This document shows positions 44,901 through 54,542 of a DNA stretch of 64,000 nt, one piece after another. The DNA lies in assembly GCA_949361645.1 (NCBI GenBank), contig OX442431.1, positions 7,836,849 through 7,900,848 of the forward strand, read 5' to 3'. This DNA is from Spongilla lacustris. Taxonomy: Eukaryota; Porifera; Demospongiae; Spongillida; Spongillidae. A program made the translations under genes and the position numbers. Within the stretch, counting starts at the first letter, position 1, and each line of letters opens with the position of its first letter. Under the pieces are notes generated by a model. The model ran no database searches and was not told the origin of the DNA. It saw nothing but the letters and a program-made list of their open reading frames with translations.

Positions 44901-47900
44901 AAATTCCCTCACATCCCCTTTGATCCATCTACATGTGTACTTTACCATCCATTCTTCTCTCCTCCTCCCCAATCCCCTTCTCCTTACCCTCCCCTCCTCC
45001 CCTTCAACTAATCCTCCTCCCCACCCCTTTCACCAGCCCTCCTCCCACCCCTTCCACCAACTCTCTTCCCCAGCCCTTCCACTCTCTTCCTTACCACCCC
45101 CTCTCCTCCCCTTACCTAAGAAACAGCTTTCCTTTTTCCTCAATTACATCACCTGAAGAATCCTTGGGTTGAAGGACGAGGTTATGAAGTACCAGGCCAA
45201 CAGCCTTCATGGCACTAAGGTCCAGCTCACTGCATTGGTATGTGTGCATGTGTGTGTGCATGTGCATGTGTGCATGTGTGTGCATGTGTGCATGTGTGCA
45301 TGTGTGTGCATGTGTGCATGTGTGTGCATGTGTGGTATGCATATATTACACCAGGGGGTTACACCAGGGGGTTACACCAGGGGATTACACCAGGGGGTTA
45401 CACCAGGGGATTACACCAGGGGATTACATCAGGGGGTTACACCAGGGGATTACACCAGGGGATTACACCAGGGGGTTACACCACGCTTACTTCTGAAGGC
45501 TCTCTGTGTGTGTGATGGTATCAGACAACGACTGGGACTTCTCCACCCAGCTGGTGAGGTAGTGGGCCAGTTGGTTCCTAAACTGCACTTCTTGACGGAA
45601 GGATAACTCTTTGCTGCGTTGTGTAATCTGGGGAGTGTGTCACAACATGGTTAGGGTGATGTAAACACATTGCTTGAAGGTTAGGATGATGTAACACATT
45701 GCTTGAAGGTTAGGGTGATGTAACACATTGCTTGAAGGTTAGGGTGATGCAAACACATGGTTAGGGTGATGCAAACACATGGTTAGGGTGATGCAAACAC
45801 ATGGTTAGGGTGATGCAAACACATGGTTGCAGCTTGCTTGCTTACAGTTTCAACAAGGTGACATAGCTTAATTTTGAGTGTGATAGAACGTTCTGAAGGA
45901 GACTCAACACAGTCCACGTATCTAGTGACGGGGAGGAGTGATGGGGAGAGTGATGGGGAGGAGTGATGGGGAGGAGTGATGGGAGGAGTGATGGGGAGGA
46001 GTGATAGGAAGGAGTGATGGGAGGGAAGTGACGGGGAGGAGTGATGAAACAGCCCATAGCACTCACTGTACAAGACTGAGTACGATCTCGTCCATCTTGA
46101 TATGGTTAAGATGCTCCAAGGCTCGCTCCGTCTTGGTCTCCAGAATGTGCTGTACAATGGAGATCAGCTGTTCCACCAGTGCAGTGTTCTTATCTGTTAC
46201 CAGGGGAACCCCCTCTACATTGAACACCTTGATGAACTCCATGTTGATGCATTGGAAGAGGCAGGGGAACACGCTGGGACTCAGCTCGTAGCTCACCAGC
46301 TCCTTCACTGTCTCCCTGATGTTCACACCTGTCACCTCGTTATCACAGCTCAGCAGCTGCATCAGCTCACTTATGAACACGCTGGTCTGTGAGGCTCGGC
46401 CCCCCGGGCCCCCCTGATGGGGACTGCACACGTCCTCGCAACTGTCTGCACTCATGCTGGTGTGGGTGGGACTCTCCCCTGTGGTCGTGCGCACGGGTGT
46501 CAGGGTGACTGCCACGCTCTTGGGTCTGTTGCCATGGTAACTGCTACTCCTCTTCACCTTGGAATCGCGCGTGAGGGTGTTGTACATGACGGGGGGCGGG
46601 TCCACGTTATCGACCGCACTGTTCAACGAAGACCCGGAGCCAGATCCATTGGAGGTGAAGAGGAAGGGGGAGGTAGTGGTGGAGGGCTTTGTGGAGACCC
46701 CGGCCAGAGAGCACAGGAACCCAGTCATGTTGGTCCAGTTGAGCAGGGCAGCCTGTAGGGTCTCCTCTGAGGGCTGGGGGTCGCCCTTCATGGAGCCCCC
46801 CCCACTAGGCATACTCACTTTCTTCATGATGTTGCGAGGGAAGGACTCTGTGCTAAACCGGGCCATCTCAGGGGGCGTGGCCTCCTCGCACTGGAAGTTG
46901 ACCAGCATAGCCTTGGCTACCCTCCAAGAGGAGTAAGTGTCCTCCCAGGCCAGGGCACTCCCAGGGGTGTGCACCAGGTCACGCATGATCCCTCGTATCT
47001 TCTTCTGCTGTGCCGCCCGACCAATCAGAAGAGAGTTGCTGGCCACGTCGAGATGCTTGTACACTGCCAGGTTGGCGCTGTAGGGGATGGGTGAGGGCTC
47101 GTTCGGGTTGAGGAGCAGCTCTGCCTCAGAGACCAAGTACCGGAAGCAAGACATGGCCACCTGCACAGCTGTGACGTTGGTGTTGCGTAGGAAGAGCAGC
47201 AGGACCGTCTCTAACATGGCGTACATCTGCTGGGAGACCTTCCACGTACTCCCCTGGTGAGCCTCGCTCTCCCGCTTGCACAGGAACTGGGTGCGATAGT
47301 GGAGTATCTGCTGAAGCCACTGAAGCAGCTCCACTGCGTTTGACGTCTTGCGGCTGAAGAGCTTCAGGGTAATGGCGTAGGTCACCTGACCGCTGATGTC
47401 CCAGAACGCACCCAGGCAGTCGTTTCTGTTCCACAGGAGGATGTTGTCCGGGGTATGGAGGGCCAAAAGCACCTCGCTGGCCCCCAGGGGGAGCAGGGGG
47501 AGGGACTGGTGCTGGACAAGGCTGACCAGTCCGGTCATGAGCTGTAGGTGCTCCTGTATCGGGTCCTTGTCTTTGGCGCTGTTGAATGTCAGCAAAGGGT
47601 CAAAGTGGAACACCCTGATGAGCCCTCTGAGCAGCTGGTAGTTAGTGATAATCTCCACCAGAAGCTTCCGCTCTGCCTTGCCCTTAGCTAGGAGCATGTT
47701 GGAGGAGGCTGTGGGGTTCTGGAGATACAGCTTGGTGTCTTGGTGGAGATTTGTGAGAGGTGTGTCGTAGCGACGTAGCTGAGATAGCGCGTTCTGCACA
47801 CAAGAAGACCGTGGGAGAGTAAGGAAGACCCAATTGGCAGAAAGAAAACCACACATTTACGATGGAAGCACATTCAGTACAAAAGAGCAAACATCTAATG

Positions 47901-50900
47901 GAAACGATTTAAACCAAGTAAACACACCTGGAATATCTCTCGTAGTTGACTCCCATAAGTGTAGATAGCCTCGGGATTAGGCCACCAGTGAAGAGAGTGT
48001 TTCTGCAAGGTATGGGTATGGGACATACATGGTGGGACATACATGGGTGATGGGTGTGGGACATACATGGTGGGACATACATGGGTGATGGGTGTGGGAC
48101 ATACATGGGTGATGGGTATGGGACATACATGGGTGATGGGTATGGGACATACATGGGTGATGGGTATGGGACATACATGGGTGATGGGTATGGGACATAC
48201 ATGGGTGATGGGTATGGGGCATACATGGGTGATGGGTATGGGACATACATGGGTTATGGGTATGGGACATACATGGGTTATGGGTATGGGACATACATGG
48301 GTGATGGGTCATGCGTGGATATGGGTATTTGAGAACATCTAGCATGGCCATCCATGATGGCATGATGCTCACTTGGGCCACCCATGATGCTCACTTGGGC
48401 CACCCATGATGGCATGATGCTCACTTGGGTCACCCAAGGGGATACCTTATTCACAAGACAAAACAAACCTCCTTCAATATGATGTAGACACTGTTCACAA
48501 AGGCAGCTTTGAAAACAGGTGGGGAGTCCTGGCTGAGACAGATGGAGAAAATGTGTGTGTTTCTATGGTTACATCGAAACTGTGCAACAAGGCACGTGAC
48601 CATCAAGTCAAAGTCAGTGAAGGTCGGAATGCCTGCGGCTATGCTGGATGGTTCGTGAAGGTAAGCGGAATTGGGGCTAAATAGAAGATGCTATGGAAGG
48701 AAAGATAAAACAGGTTAAATAACCAGGTTAAATAACCAGGCAAAATAATATTGAAAGACACAAGCAAGCGTAAAGGTCTTGTCCCCAGGCCTAGCAGAAT
48801 TTAAACATTTATCCCAGCCATCCCCTCCTCCCCAGACCTGCAGCTGGCTCTGTATCTGGGTGAGAAAGTATCTGAAGACGGCACTGTTCTTGTCATAGAC
48901 GTAGGAGCAGATCTTGAACATGTCCGCACCACAAAGCACTGCAGCCTCCAGGGTCTGCTTGGTTGACGAGGAGAGCCCTTTGATCATGGATGTGATGAAG
49001 GCTCTCTAGGAGGGACACAAGAGTACTTCAGCTGCCAGGAGGTAGCACATATCACAAGAGTACCTGGGCCCTGTATTTGCCTGCAACATTCTCCCCACTG
49101 TCTTCAACAATGTCCTTTAGTATGTGCTGCGCAGAAGCAGAAGAAACTGGTTAGACAGCCCCACCCTCCCATCACTCCCAGCCCCACCCTCCCATCACTC
49201 CCAGGCCCCACCCCCAGCCCCACCCTCCCATCACTCCCAGCTTTGTCCAATATTTTATTGGTTCTTATCTAAAGCTCCAATAATGCAACTATCCCCTCCA
49301 ATAGGGGCCCTCCCCCTCCCACTGGCCCTCCCCCTCCCATTGGCCCCCCCCTCCCATTGGCCCTCCCCCTCCCACTGGCCCTCCCCCTCTTACTGGCCCT
49401 CCCCCTCCCACTGGCCCTCCCCCTCTCACTGGCCCTCCCCCTCCCACTGGCCCTCCCCCTCCCGTTGGCCTTTCCCCCTCCCATTGACCCTCCCCCTCCC
49501 ACTTGCCCCCCCCCCCCCCCCCCCCCCATTGGTCCTCCCCAAAACACACAGGTGAGATGATGAGGAGAGTGTTCTGGAGCGGCCACACCAGACTTCTCTT
49601 CTTCTGACTGTCTGCATACTCATCACACAAATTAAACAACTTCTCCGCTGATTCTACAAAGTGACACAGAGGGATGGAGGGAGGGGGAAAGGAGGGAGAG
49701 GGAAGGGAGGGAGGGGGAAGGGAGGGAGGGGGAAGGGAGAGGCAGGTGAGGGTGGATCAGAGCCATTAATATTGTATTTCAGTTACTGGTAAGAGAAGGG
49801 AACCCATCATTGAGAAGCTCATTGAACTGAGAGGGATATGCAGAAATGAAGTTCCATATACTCTGGAATGAAGGGAGGAGGAGGAGGGAGAGGAGGAGAG
49901 GGAGGAGGAGAGGAGAGGAGAGGGAGGATTGCGAAAGGTGGGAGGGAGGGAGGGATAGGAGAAGGGACAGTGTTCAAAGGACAGCCAAGGACAAGATAGT
50001 GTTCTACTAACCTTGTGGAGGATGGGTGGCAGGCTGACAAAGAGCTGCTTGTGCTTTCTGAGGTCCTTAAAGCTTGTTACTATGACTGCAAAGTACCCCA
50101 TAATAGGCACTTCCTCTCACAATACATGTACATGCCCTCACATATTACACACCCTCACATATTACACACCCTCACATATTACACACCCTCACATATTACA
50201 CACCCTCACATATTACACACCCTCACATATTACACACCCTCACATATTACACACCCTCACATATTACACACCCTCACATATTACACACCCTCACATATTA
50301 CACACCCTCACATATTACACACCCTCACATATTACATGCCCTCACGTATTAATGCCCTCACCATGTGTACAACAGACATTTAGCATAAAGATCACATGGG
50401 ATCACATGGGATCACATGGGATCACATGGTATTTTCTCTTTGTATGCTTGCAAATAAGTTTCACTATGGTTAAGATGTAACATTAACATGCAATTTAAAA
50501 TGTTGAAATAATACTCCTATCTTGATCTACGTGTCCACATACATGCACACTCACACATACACACACCACATGTACGCACACACACACTACACACACTACA
50601 CACACTACACACACACTTACCTTGCAATATCTGCTGCAGACGTGCGGCGTTGAGGTTGAGGTGAGGTATCAGCTGTATGACGCAATGCTCGGATGGGTCA
50701 CTGCAGTCATTATTGGCAGACCCCGCCCTGCTCACAGAGGTGACCCTGTTGGAGAGGGTGGACTAATAATAATGATGTCATCACCACCCCCACTCCACCT
50801 CAGAATGATCTTATTGAAAATGCCATGAAAATGGAGGCCACTCATATGATACAGGACTGTGTGAGCCGATGACGATATCCTCTCAGTAACCTCTGTGTTC

Positions 50901-51942
50901 AGTAGACACAGCTGCAATGAACCAAGTGATGCAATCAACGCACAAGGAATCAGATGGGAAGCGGGGGGAGGGGGTGCAGGAGGGGGGGATATGCAAGGGG
51001 GGTCATGGGTACATCATAAGGTGATTGACCACCATGATAGACAGGTAACTTGTCTTGTGCTTGATACATAGTGAAGTAGGCAAAAGTGGTGGTAAGGGTA
51101 TTGGTGAGAGGTGAGGGGTAAGGGGGAGGGTAACTGGTGAAGGAGAGGGAAGGGACGGGGAGGATAACTAGAAAGGGTGAGGGGTAAGGTAACTGGGAGG
51201 GGTAAGGGAGGGGGTGGGTAACTAGTGACGGATAAGGGGGAGGGTAACTGGTGAAGGAGAGGGAAGGGGAAGGTAACTAGCAAGGGGAGGGTATCTGGTG
51301 AGAGGGAAGGGAGGGTAATTAGTAAAAGGATATAACGACCTGTGTTATTTTTGAGTACAGTTGTTGAAGAGACTGCAGGTCATCATCCCCCAGTGCAGTG
51401 TCTGTTCGCTGGATAGAGTAGCAAAGGAGTTAAATACATGGGTACCCAGGCCCACATCACAAGGGTACCCAGGCCCACATCACAAGGGTACCCAGGCCCA
51501 CATCCCCACCTGTGCCAAACACTTGGCGATGCAGTCCAACACACAGTAGTATGACTCCACCTCCTTCTCTGTAGCAGTGAAAGGTGGATGGGACTGGATG
51601 GGATGAAAACGGCTTACGGAAGGTCTCTACTGAACCCACACCCTACCTTTATCAGGTCTTGTAGCAGTTGACCAAGACTGTTAGCAATAACACCGAATTC
51701 TTCCGCACTAAGGTCAACAATACACTGAACTGTTTGCGCAAGCAGTTCTTCATTGGTTGGGTCCCAAAAGGTCGCATTGTGTGGTAGCTACGCAGTAAAA
51801 GCAGAAACCACTCAAAAGTTAAGTACTCTTCGAAGGCGCGCAATTCTTGACCTATGTAAGCCACACACAGACCACGCCATCTTACCATGCTATCCAGCCT
51901 TCTCATTATCGATTTGATCCACTCATTCGATGCATCATCCAT
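34400..51942 (-). CDS. NF1: Neurofibromin 1 (Ras GTPase-activating protein)
   Basis: Complete neurofibromin, a large cytosolic Ras-GAP that switches off Ras. I trace 49 phase-consistent exons, 7893 nt, 2630 aa (human about 2820-2840). From the 5' end: 51886-51942, 51647-51787, 51510-51566, 51340-51408, 50799-50911, 50621-50745, 50012-50085, 49787-49862, 49550-49653, 49064-49126, 48838-49005, 48469-48690, 47928-48002, 46067-47793, 45846-45921, 45491-45627, 45116-45229, 44695-44873, 44421-44632, 44282-44365, 43905-44219, 43767-43824, 43333-43409, 42980-43227, 42288-42389, 41988-42093, 41513-41568, 41334-41460, 40834-41091, 40490-40657, 40139-40276, 39557-39619, 39028-39145, 38636-38907, 38463-38549, 38248-38367, 38038-38155, 37620-37760, 37248-37443, 36843-37041, 36738-36788, 36266-36355, 35912-36038, 35777-35861, 35310-35517, 35051-35151, 34754-34896, 34656-34702, 34400-34600. 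RasGAP about 1200-1560 with arginine finger TLFRGNS (Arg about 1305) and FLRFINPAIVS; Sec14-PH about 1595-1860 (AGTSKAGCPVFYFIARKF). Confidence 0.95.
34908..35040. repeat. GAGGTGAG-type minisatellite, NF1 intron 46
   Basis: Units of 20-23 bp with the core GGTGATGTGAGGGAGTGGAG. Pyrimidine-rich on the NF1 coding strand. Confidence 0.88.
35157..35242. repeat. (GT)n(GTAT)n microsatellite, NF1 intron 45
   Basis: GT run then about ten GTAT units; on the coding strand it ends ACACACTATAG, forming the acceptor of the exon at 35051-35151. Confidence 0.93.
35520..35776. repeat. Two short minisatellites, NF1 intron 44
   Basis: First GGAGGGAGTGATGGGGTTAA-type units (35520-35625), then three copies of a 38-bp unit containing CCCCCTAGTACCCAGACCAC (35650-35770). 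Confidence 0.85.
36392..36712. repeat. 23-bp minisatellite, NF1 intron 41
   Basis: About fourteen near-perfect copies of GGAAGGATGGGGGTGGAGGT plus GAG. Confidence 0.94.
37050..37212. repeat. (GGGA)n-like array, NF1 intron 39
   Basis: GGGA units interrupted by GGGGA and GGGAA at regular intervals, giving a 24-bp higher-order period in the second half. Confidence 0.92.
37806..38034. repeat. (GGGGA)n microsatellite, NF1 intron 37
   Basis: About 45 perfect GGGGA units, i.e. TCCCC on the coding strand. Confidence 0.96.
38368..38425. repeat. (GT)n microsatellite, NF1 intron 35
   Basis: On the coding strand it ends ...CACACACAG, which is the 3' splice site of exon 38248-38367. Confidence 0.95.
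38908..38952. repeat. (GT)n microsatellite, NF1 intron 33
   Basis: On the coding strand its last CACAG is the acceptor of exon 38636-38907. Confidence 0.95.
39170..39535. repeat. 30-bp purine minisatellite, NF1 intron 32
   Basis: About eleven copies of GAGGAAAGGGGAGGAGAGGG plus AGAGA; polypyrimidine on the coding strand before the acceptor of exon 39028-39145. Confidence 0.93.
39728..39845. repeat. Imperfect foldback with CTCGTACCCAGACC arms
   Basis: Two direct copies of GCCTCGTACCCAGACCTAA-type sequence, then an inverted match (GGTCGGGGACGAGACT) at 39826-39842. Related in sequence to the perfect hairpin at 60710-60782. Confidence 0.6.
40277..40484. repeat. 27-bp minisatellite, NF1 intron 30
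   Basis: About eight copies of ACACATAGGAAGGCTTACAT plus ACACGGT. The first unit overlaps the acceptor region (coding strand CCTATGTGTACCAG) of exon 40139-40276. Confidence 0.93.
40745..40830. repeat. (TCCC)n microsatellite, NF1 intron 29
   Basis: About 21 TCCC units ending 3 bp before the donor of exon 40834-41091; unusual in being purine-rich on the coding strand. Confidence 0.95.
41100..41225. repeat. GGGA/GGAGG low-complexity, NF1 intron 28
   Basis: Imperfect purine-rich tract, polypyrimidine on the coding strand and next to the exon 40834-41091 acceptor. Confidence 0.85.
41570..41640. repeat. (GT)n microsatellite, NF1 intron 26
   Basis: On the coding strand it ends ACACACACAG, the acceptor of exon 41513-41568. 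Confidence 0.93.
41770..41987. repeat. 27-bp donor-anchored minisatellite, NF1 intron 26
   Basis: About eight copies of ACCATAGCAACAAAGGCAGT plus CATGTT. On the coding strand each unit starts GTAACATGACTGCC, a near-copy of the genuine donor GTAATATGACTGCC of exon 41988-42093. Confidence 0.93.
42094..42275. repeat. 21-bp minisatellite, NF1 intron 25
   Basis: About eight copies of GTGTGGGTCAGGGGATGAGG with length variation, abutting the acceptor of exon 41988-42093. Confidence 0.9.
42430..42975. repeat. Purine minisatellite with copied exon end, NF1 intron 24
   Basis: About six copies of a 54-bp unit of GGGAAGG/GGTGGGGGAAG type, then a second G-rich block. Between them (42810-42838) lies a copy of the end of exon 42980-43227 with its donor (coding strand GCCTCCACTAG-GTGTGTG). 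Confidence 0.9.
43428..43745. repeat. 21-22 bp minisatellite, NF1 intron 22
   Basis: About fifteen copies of GGTGTGGTGAAGGTGGGATG with G-run length variants. Confidence 0.94.
45238..45480. repeat. TGCATGTG array and 14-bp CCAGGGGGTTACA array, NF1 intron 16
   Basis: 45238-45335 is GTGTGCAT units; 45345-45480 is about ten copies of ACCAGGGGGTTAC/ACCAGGGGATTAC. The GT-rich part touches the acceptor of exon 45116-45229. Confidence 0.92.
45648..45830. repeat. GGTTAGGGTGATG minisatellite, NF1 intron 15
   Basis: About eight copies of 18-28 bp units sharing ACACATGGTTAGGGTGATG. The TTAGGG core is part of this unit and is not telomeric repeat. Confidence 0.9.
45925..46045. repeat. 15-bp minisatellite, NF1 intron 14
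   Basis: About seven copies of GGGGAGGAGTGATGG. Confidence 0.9.
48012..48310. repeat. 24-bp minisatellite, NF1 intron 12
   Basis: About eleven copies of ACATACATGGGTGATGGGTA plus TGGG. It begins 10 bp from the exon 47928-48002 acceptor. Confidence 0.94.
48340..48440. repeat. Short GGCATGATGCTCACTTGGGC repeat, NF1 intron 12
   Basis: Three copies of a 27-34 bp unit adjoining the 24-bp array. Confidence 0.8.
49145..49530. repeat. C-rich minisatellites, NF1 intron 9
   Basis: CCCACCCTCCCATCACTCCC units (49160-49240), then about eleven copies of CCCTCCCCCTCCCACTGG (49308-49505) and a C24 run (49505-49527). Confidence 0.92.
49675..49745. repeat. GGGAGGGGGAAGGGA purine array, NF1 intron 8
   Basis: About five 15-bp units next to the exon 49550-49653 side of the intron. 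Confidence 0.85.
50130..50345. repeat. 17-bp minisatellite, NF1 intron 6
   Basis: About thirteen copies of CCTCACATATTACACAC. Confidence 0.95.
50945..51310. repeat. GGGTAACTGGTGA-type imperfect repeats, NF1 intron 4
   Basis: Loose purine-rich 28-35 bp units sharing GGGTAACTGGTGAAGGAGAG. Less regular than the other arrays. Confidence 0.75.
51430..51505. repeat. 26-bp repeat ACCCAGGCCCACATCACAAG
   Basis: Three copies in NF1 intron 3, abutting the donor of exon 51510-51566. Confidence 0.85.
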
Positions 51943-52278
51943 AGCCGACCCTTGTAAATCACGTGAGAGCTTCGAGGAGTCAAGTTAGTCGGGAAAGGAG
52001 CAAACAGTATTCCTACGGTAATATCTCAAGGCATCCAATATAACATCCACCAAACAAGTTTGGTAGTCGTGAAATCACGCTGACATATTCAGCTCTTGCT
52101 GCGATCACGTATCCTAAGCTTATATCCTTTCTGTAAACAAGATAATACGTTTCATCACCGCCAAATAATGTTCGGTGTATAGTATTATTATTGAGCGGTT
52201 TATTTAATTTTTATTATCGCTCGCTTTGTCACACCCTAGCGCGCGCCGCAGCAGGGTAGTTGAAAATTAAAATATTCA
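51943..52278. promoter_or_regulatory. NF1 upstream region
   Basis: 336 bp between the NF1 start codon and the stop of PXMP2 (both minus strand). It must hold NF1 5' UTR, promoter and the PXMP2 3' end. No clear TATA box. Confidence 0.45.
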
Positions 52279-53168
52279 TCATTGCCGGAGAAGGGTTAGA
52301 CATACATTCCAAAACAGTGCCACTATGTTCGCAAACAGAGCGCGGTACTGCAATAACGAGAAAAAATTTCGATGGTGCAGAATGATAATGGAAGCAGCAG
52401 ACCTTGATGGGAACATATTTCAGATTAACAAACTGCGCAACTCCCCAAACAATCCAATTCTTCACAAGCGTTGACAGATATATCTTCCTCACTTGCCTCC
52501 AGGCTTCAGATGGGTCCCTTCCCTACAAGAAAACTCTCTTTTAAGTGTAGCAATGCACACACACACACACACAAACAGCATCACCTCAAGTAGTGCAACT
52601 GTGTACAGCAGTGACAGCAGGAAAGGTGGGATAAAGAACAGATGATCAATGACTAGTTTCTTCAACAACGACACTTGTCCCTTCCGAGGGAAGATTGCAT
52701 CGAGTAACAAGTATCGATAGTGTGTAACAGGTCCAGTAACCACAAGGCTGGAAAGTAAGGGAGTCAACATGATGTATCCCTAACCATTAATGCCATACAA
52801 GGGCACGTTTGGCACAATCCACAACTTCCTTCCACATTAAACCTGATAAGCACAGGTGACACTGCCCTATGTGAATGTTAGTGTGCGCACCCAAATGCTC
52901 CAAAGGCTGCCACACTTCTCCAAGAGACCGGGTGCCTACCAGCCTGACTGCTCTGCTTGAGCTGCACTATCAGTTGTGAGAGAAGGTTACCTAGAGATGC
53001 TACCACACCACTGTGTGGACCCCTTCAATTAAACATTGTCTATTAAGACGGAAGTTAAAGATTACTATACCTTGTGATAGCTTTGGTGAGGATGGGCCGT
53101 TCTTCCAAGCATGTTACGTACATACGTAACCATGTTGATGCCTTCTGTTTCAACAGTTGCGCGTCCAT
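52279..53168 (-). CDS. PXMP2: Peroxisomal membrane protein 2 (MPV17/PMP22 family)
   Basis: Small integral membrane protein; mammalian PXMP2 forms a metabolite channel in the peroxisomal membrane. Five exons (minus): 53071-53168, 52891-53010, 52585-52747, 52403-52522, 52279-52347; 570 nt, 189 aa (human 195). Matching stretches are ERPILTKAITSGVVASLGNL, VVTGPVTHYRYLLLD, LLKKLVIDHLFFIPPFLL, the family signature NWIVWGVAQFVNLKYVPIK and the C-terminal YRALFANIVALFW. Four membrane helices expected. MPV17 (mitochondrial) is the near paralogue; the C-terminal FANxxALFW favours PXMP2. It is head-to-head with the next small gene, start codons 210 bp apart. Confidence 0.88.
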
Positions 53169-53296
53169 GTACAGGAAGTGGCTATCTCCGACAAATAGTA
53201 AGTCGCATCCAAATTATCCACGTGCAATACGATGGTCGTGTCCTTATATGGCATTGTTATAAGTTGCTATGCGACTACCAATGAGAATTCGAGCCG

Positions 53297-53303
53297 TATA
53301 AAA
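53297..53303 (+). promoter_or_regulatory. TATA box of the 115-aa repeat protein gene
   Basis: TATAAAA about 80 bp upstream of the start codon at 53379, a suitable place for a core promoter. It is the clearest TATA element among the genes in this window. Confidence 0.55.
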
Positions 53304-53378
53304 CGAATTTCCCATCCGTATAAGTACGGATAGTGCCACACCCTCTCTATCATTCTTGAATCAGTTACAGTTGCAAAC

Positions 53379-53775
53379 ATGCCGATCGGAAAGCTTGGTG
53401 ACACTGCAGGCAAGGGCGCCGATTACAAGGCCGGCTCAGTTAACATGGATGCGGCCACGTCAAACAGTAAGCTGATCAAACTACTTGCAGCCTTTTAACA
53501 TTCCTTTCTGTTCAGGTGGCGGTAAAACGGTGGCGGGATATCAAAAAACCTCTGCAGCCCACACCTATGGCGCAGGAGCGCTCAACATTGAGGCGTCTAC
53601 CAACGTGCCTAAAGTGAAAGAGAACTTGGGTGTGGCCAAGACTGAACTCGCTGGTACCTCTCAGTATGGTGCGGGAGCCGTCCTCGTCGAAGGCGCATTG
53701 AATGCCCCTAAGCTTAAGCACGAAGCCCTGGGTCAAGTCGACAAAACCAAGGAAGTCGTCTTCGAGAAGAAGTAG
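53379..53775 (+). CDS. Small repeat protein with GAG-rich motif, unknown function
   Basis: I do not recognise this 115-aa protein. Two exons, 53379-53466 and 53516-53775, phase 1. It has no signal peptide or membrane segment, is rich in Lys, Ala, Gly and Thr, and is built of two or three related segments: TYGAGALNIEASTNVPKVKE, QYGAGAVLVEGALNAPKLKH and a weaker N-terminal DYKAGSVNMDAATSN. Its promoter has a real TATA box, its codons are regular and the AATAAA is at 53929. Part of its 3' region was copied in inverted orientation to 57759-58014. A small, abundant, inducible cytosolic protein is a guess from these signs. Confidence 0.7.
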
Positions 53776-53797
53776 ATTGTGTTCTTATATATAATTG

Positions 53798-54097
53798 TTT
53801 GCCTTCGGAACTGAAGTTGTGCATACATAGAGAAAGAACTTTTCCACTTTGTTTTTTTTTGCCTGGCATTGCGTTGCTGTGTTGTGTACTTTCTTAAAAA
53901 CGTCATTTCAGCTTTATATTTTATAGCAAATAAAAAATAAGCAAACTGGACAACAAGGCTCAGAGGGGTGGATTCGTGTAACAGCCAATTAATAAACTAT
54001 AGGATGACGATGAATGACATCACTCCACGCTGGAACAACTCCCATCTGAGCATGACCTGTTGTGAAAAACACCATGACAACTGGCGCACTGCTAACG
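53798..54097. repeat. Left arm of a segmental inverted duplication
   Basis: About 80 percent similar by eye to the reverse complement of 57759-58014. It overlaps the 3' UTR and polyadenylation region of the 115-aa gene, which suggests the UTR was the source. Confidence 0.8.
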
Positions 54098-54099
54098 AC

Positions 54100-54540
54100 T
54101 ACTTAAAAGATGGTTCTTGATATGTGTTTCTTATAGTTTGATAGGAAGGTGACTTTTTTCTAAACTATCTTTTCTGACGAGTGTACCCTCTTGCCTGTTA
54201 GAGTGAGCTTTCATTTGCCTCCTCTGCTCAGGTGATCTGGTATCCCCCTGCCCAACTTTATGTTCAAGAGTCACACTCAATATCTCTTCTCACATGAGGG
54301 CCTGGGGTCTGACGTAAAAGCAGGTATTCCCTGCACAGTTCTAGTAATTTCTTCTGAGTGTGGCTGTGAAGGCTGATGGCCGTGACCTCCATCGCCATCC
54401 TTCCTGGTGCAAGGAAAAGATACCCTACATATAGGCAAGTCTGTGCAAACACACCAAAACATGTACCTCATTTTCTCTGTGATGGGGGATGGAGAAGATG
54501 GTGCTTCTCTGGAGACCAGCATTAATTGTGTAACACGTAC
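54100..54540. other. Spacer with an unassigned exon-like minus-strand frame
   Basis: A minus-strand stretch (54264-54410) reads as MAMEVTAISLHSHTQKKLLE and is preceded by a CACCAG acceptor-like site. I cannot connect it to other exons and do not recognise it. It may be a remnant of the duplications around it. Confidence 0.3.
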
Positions 54541-54542
54541 AG

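Noticed and set aside
45648..45830. TTAGGG-containing repeats that might be interstitial telomere
   Set aside because: TTAGGG occurs once per longer, unrelated unit; no consecutive TTAGGG copies. The same holds for 13555-13590.
54264..54522. Two overlapping minus-strand frames with exon-like look
   Set aside because: Splice-like sites are present but no consistent gene model could be built in either frame.
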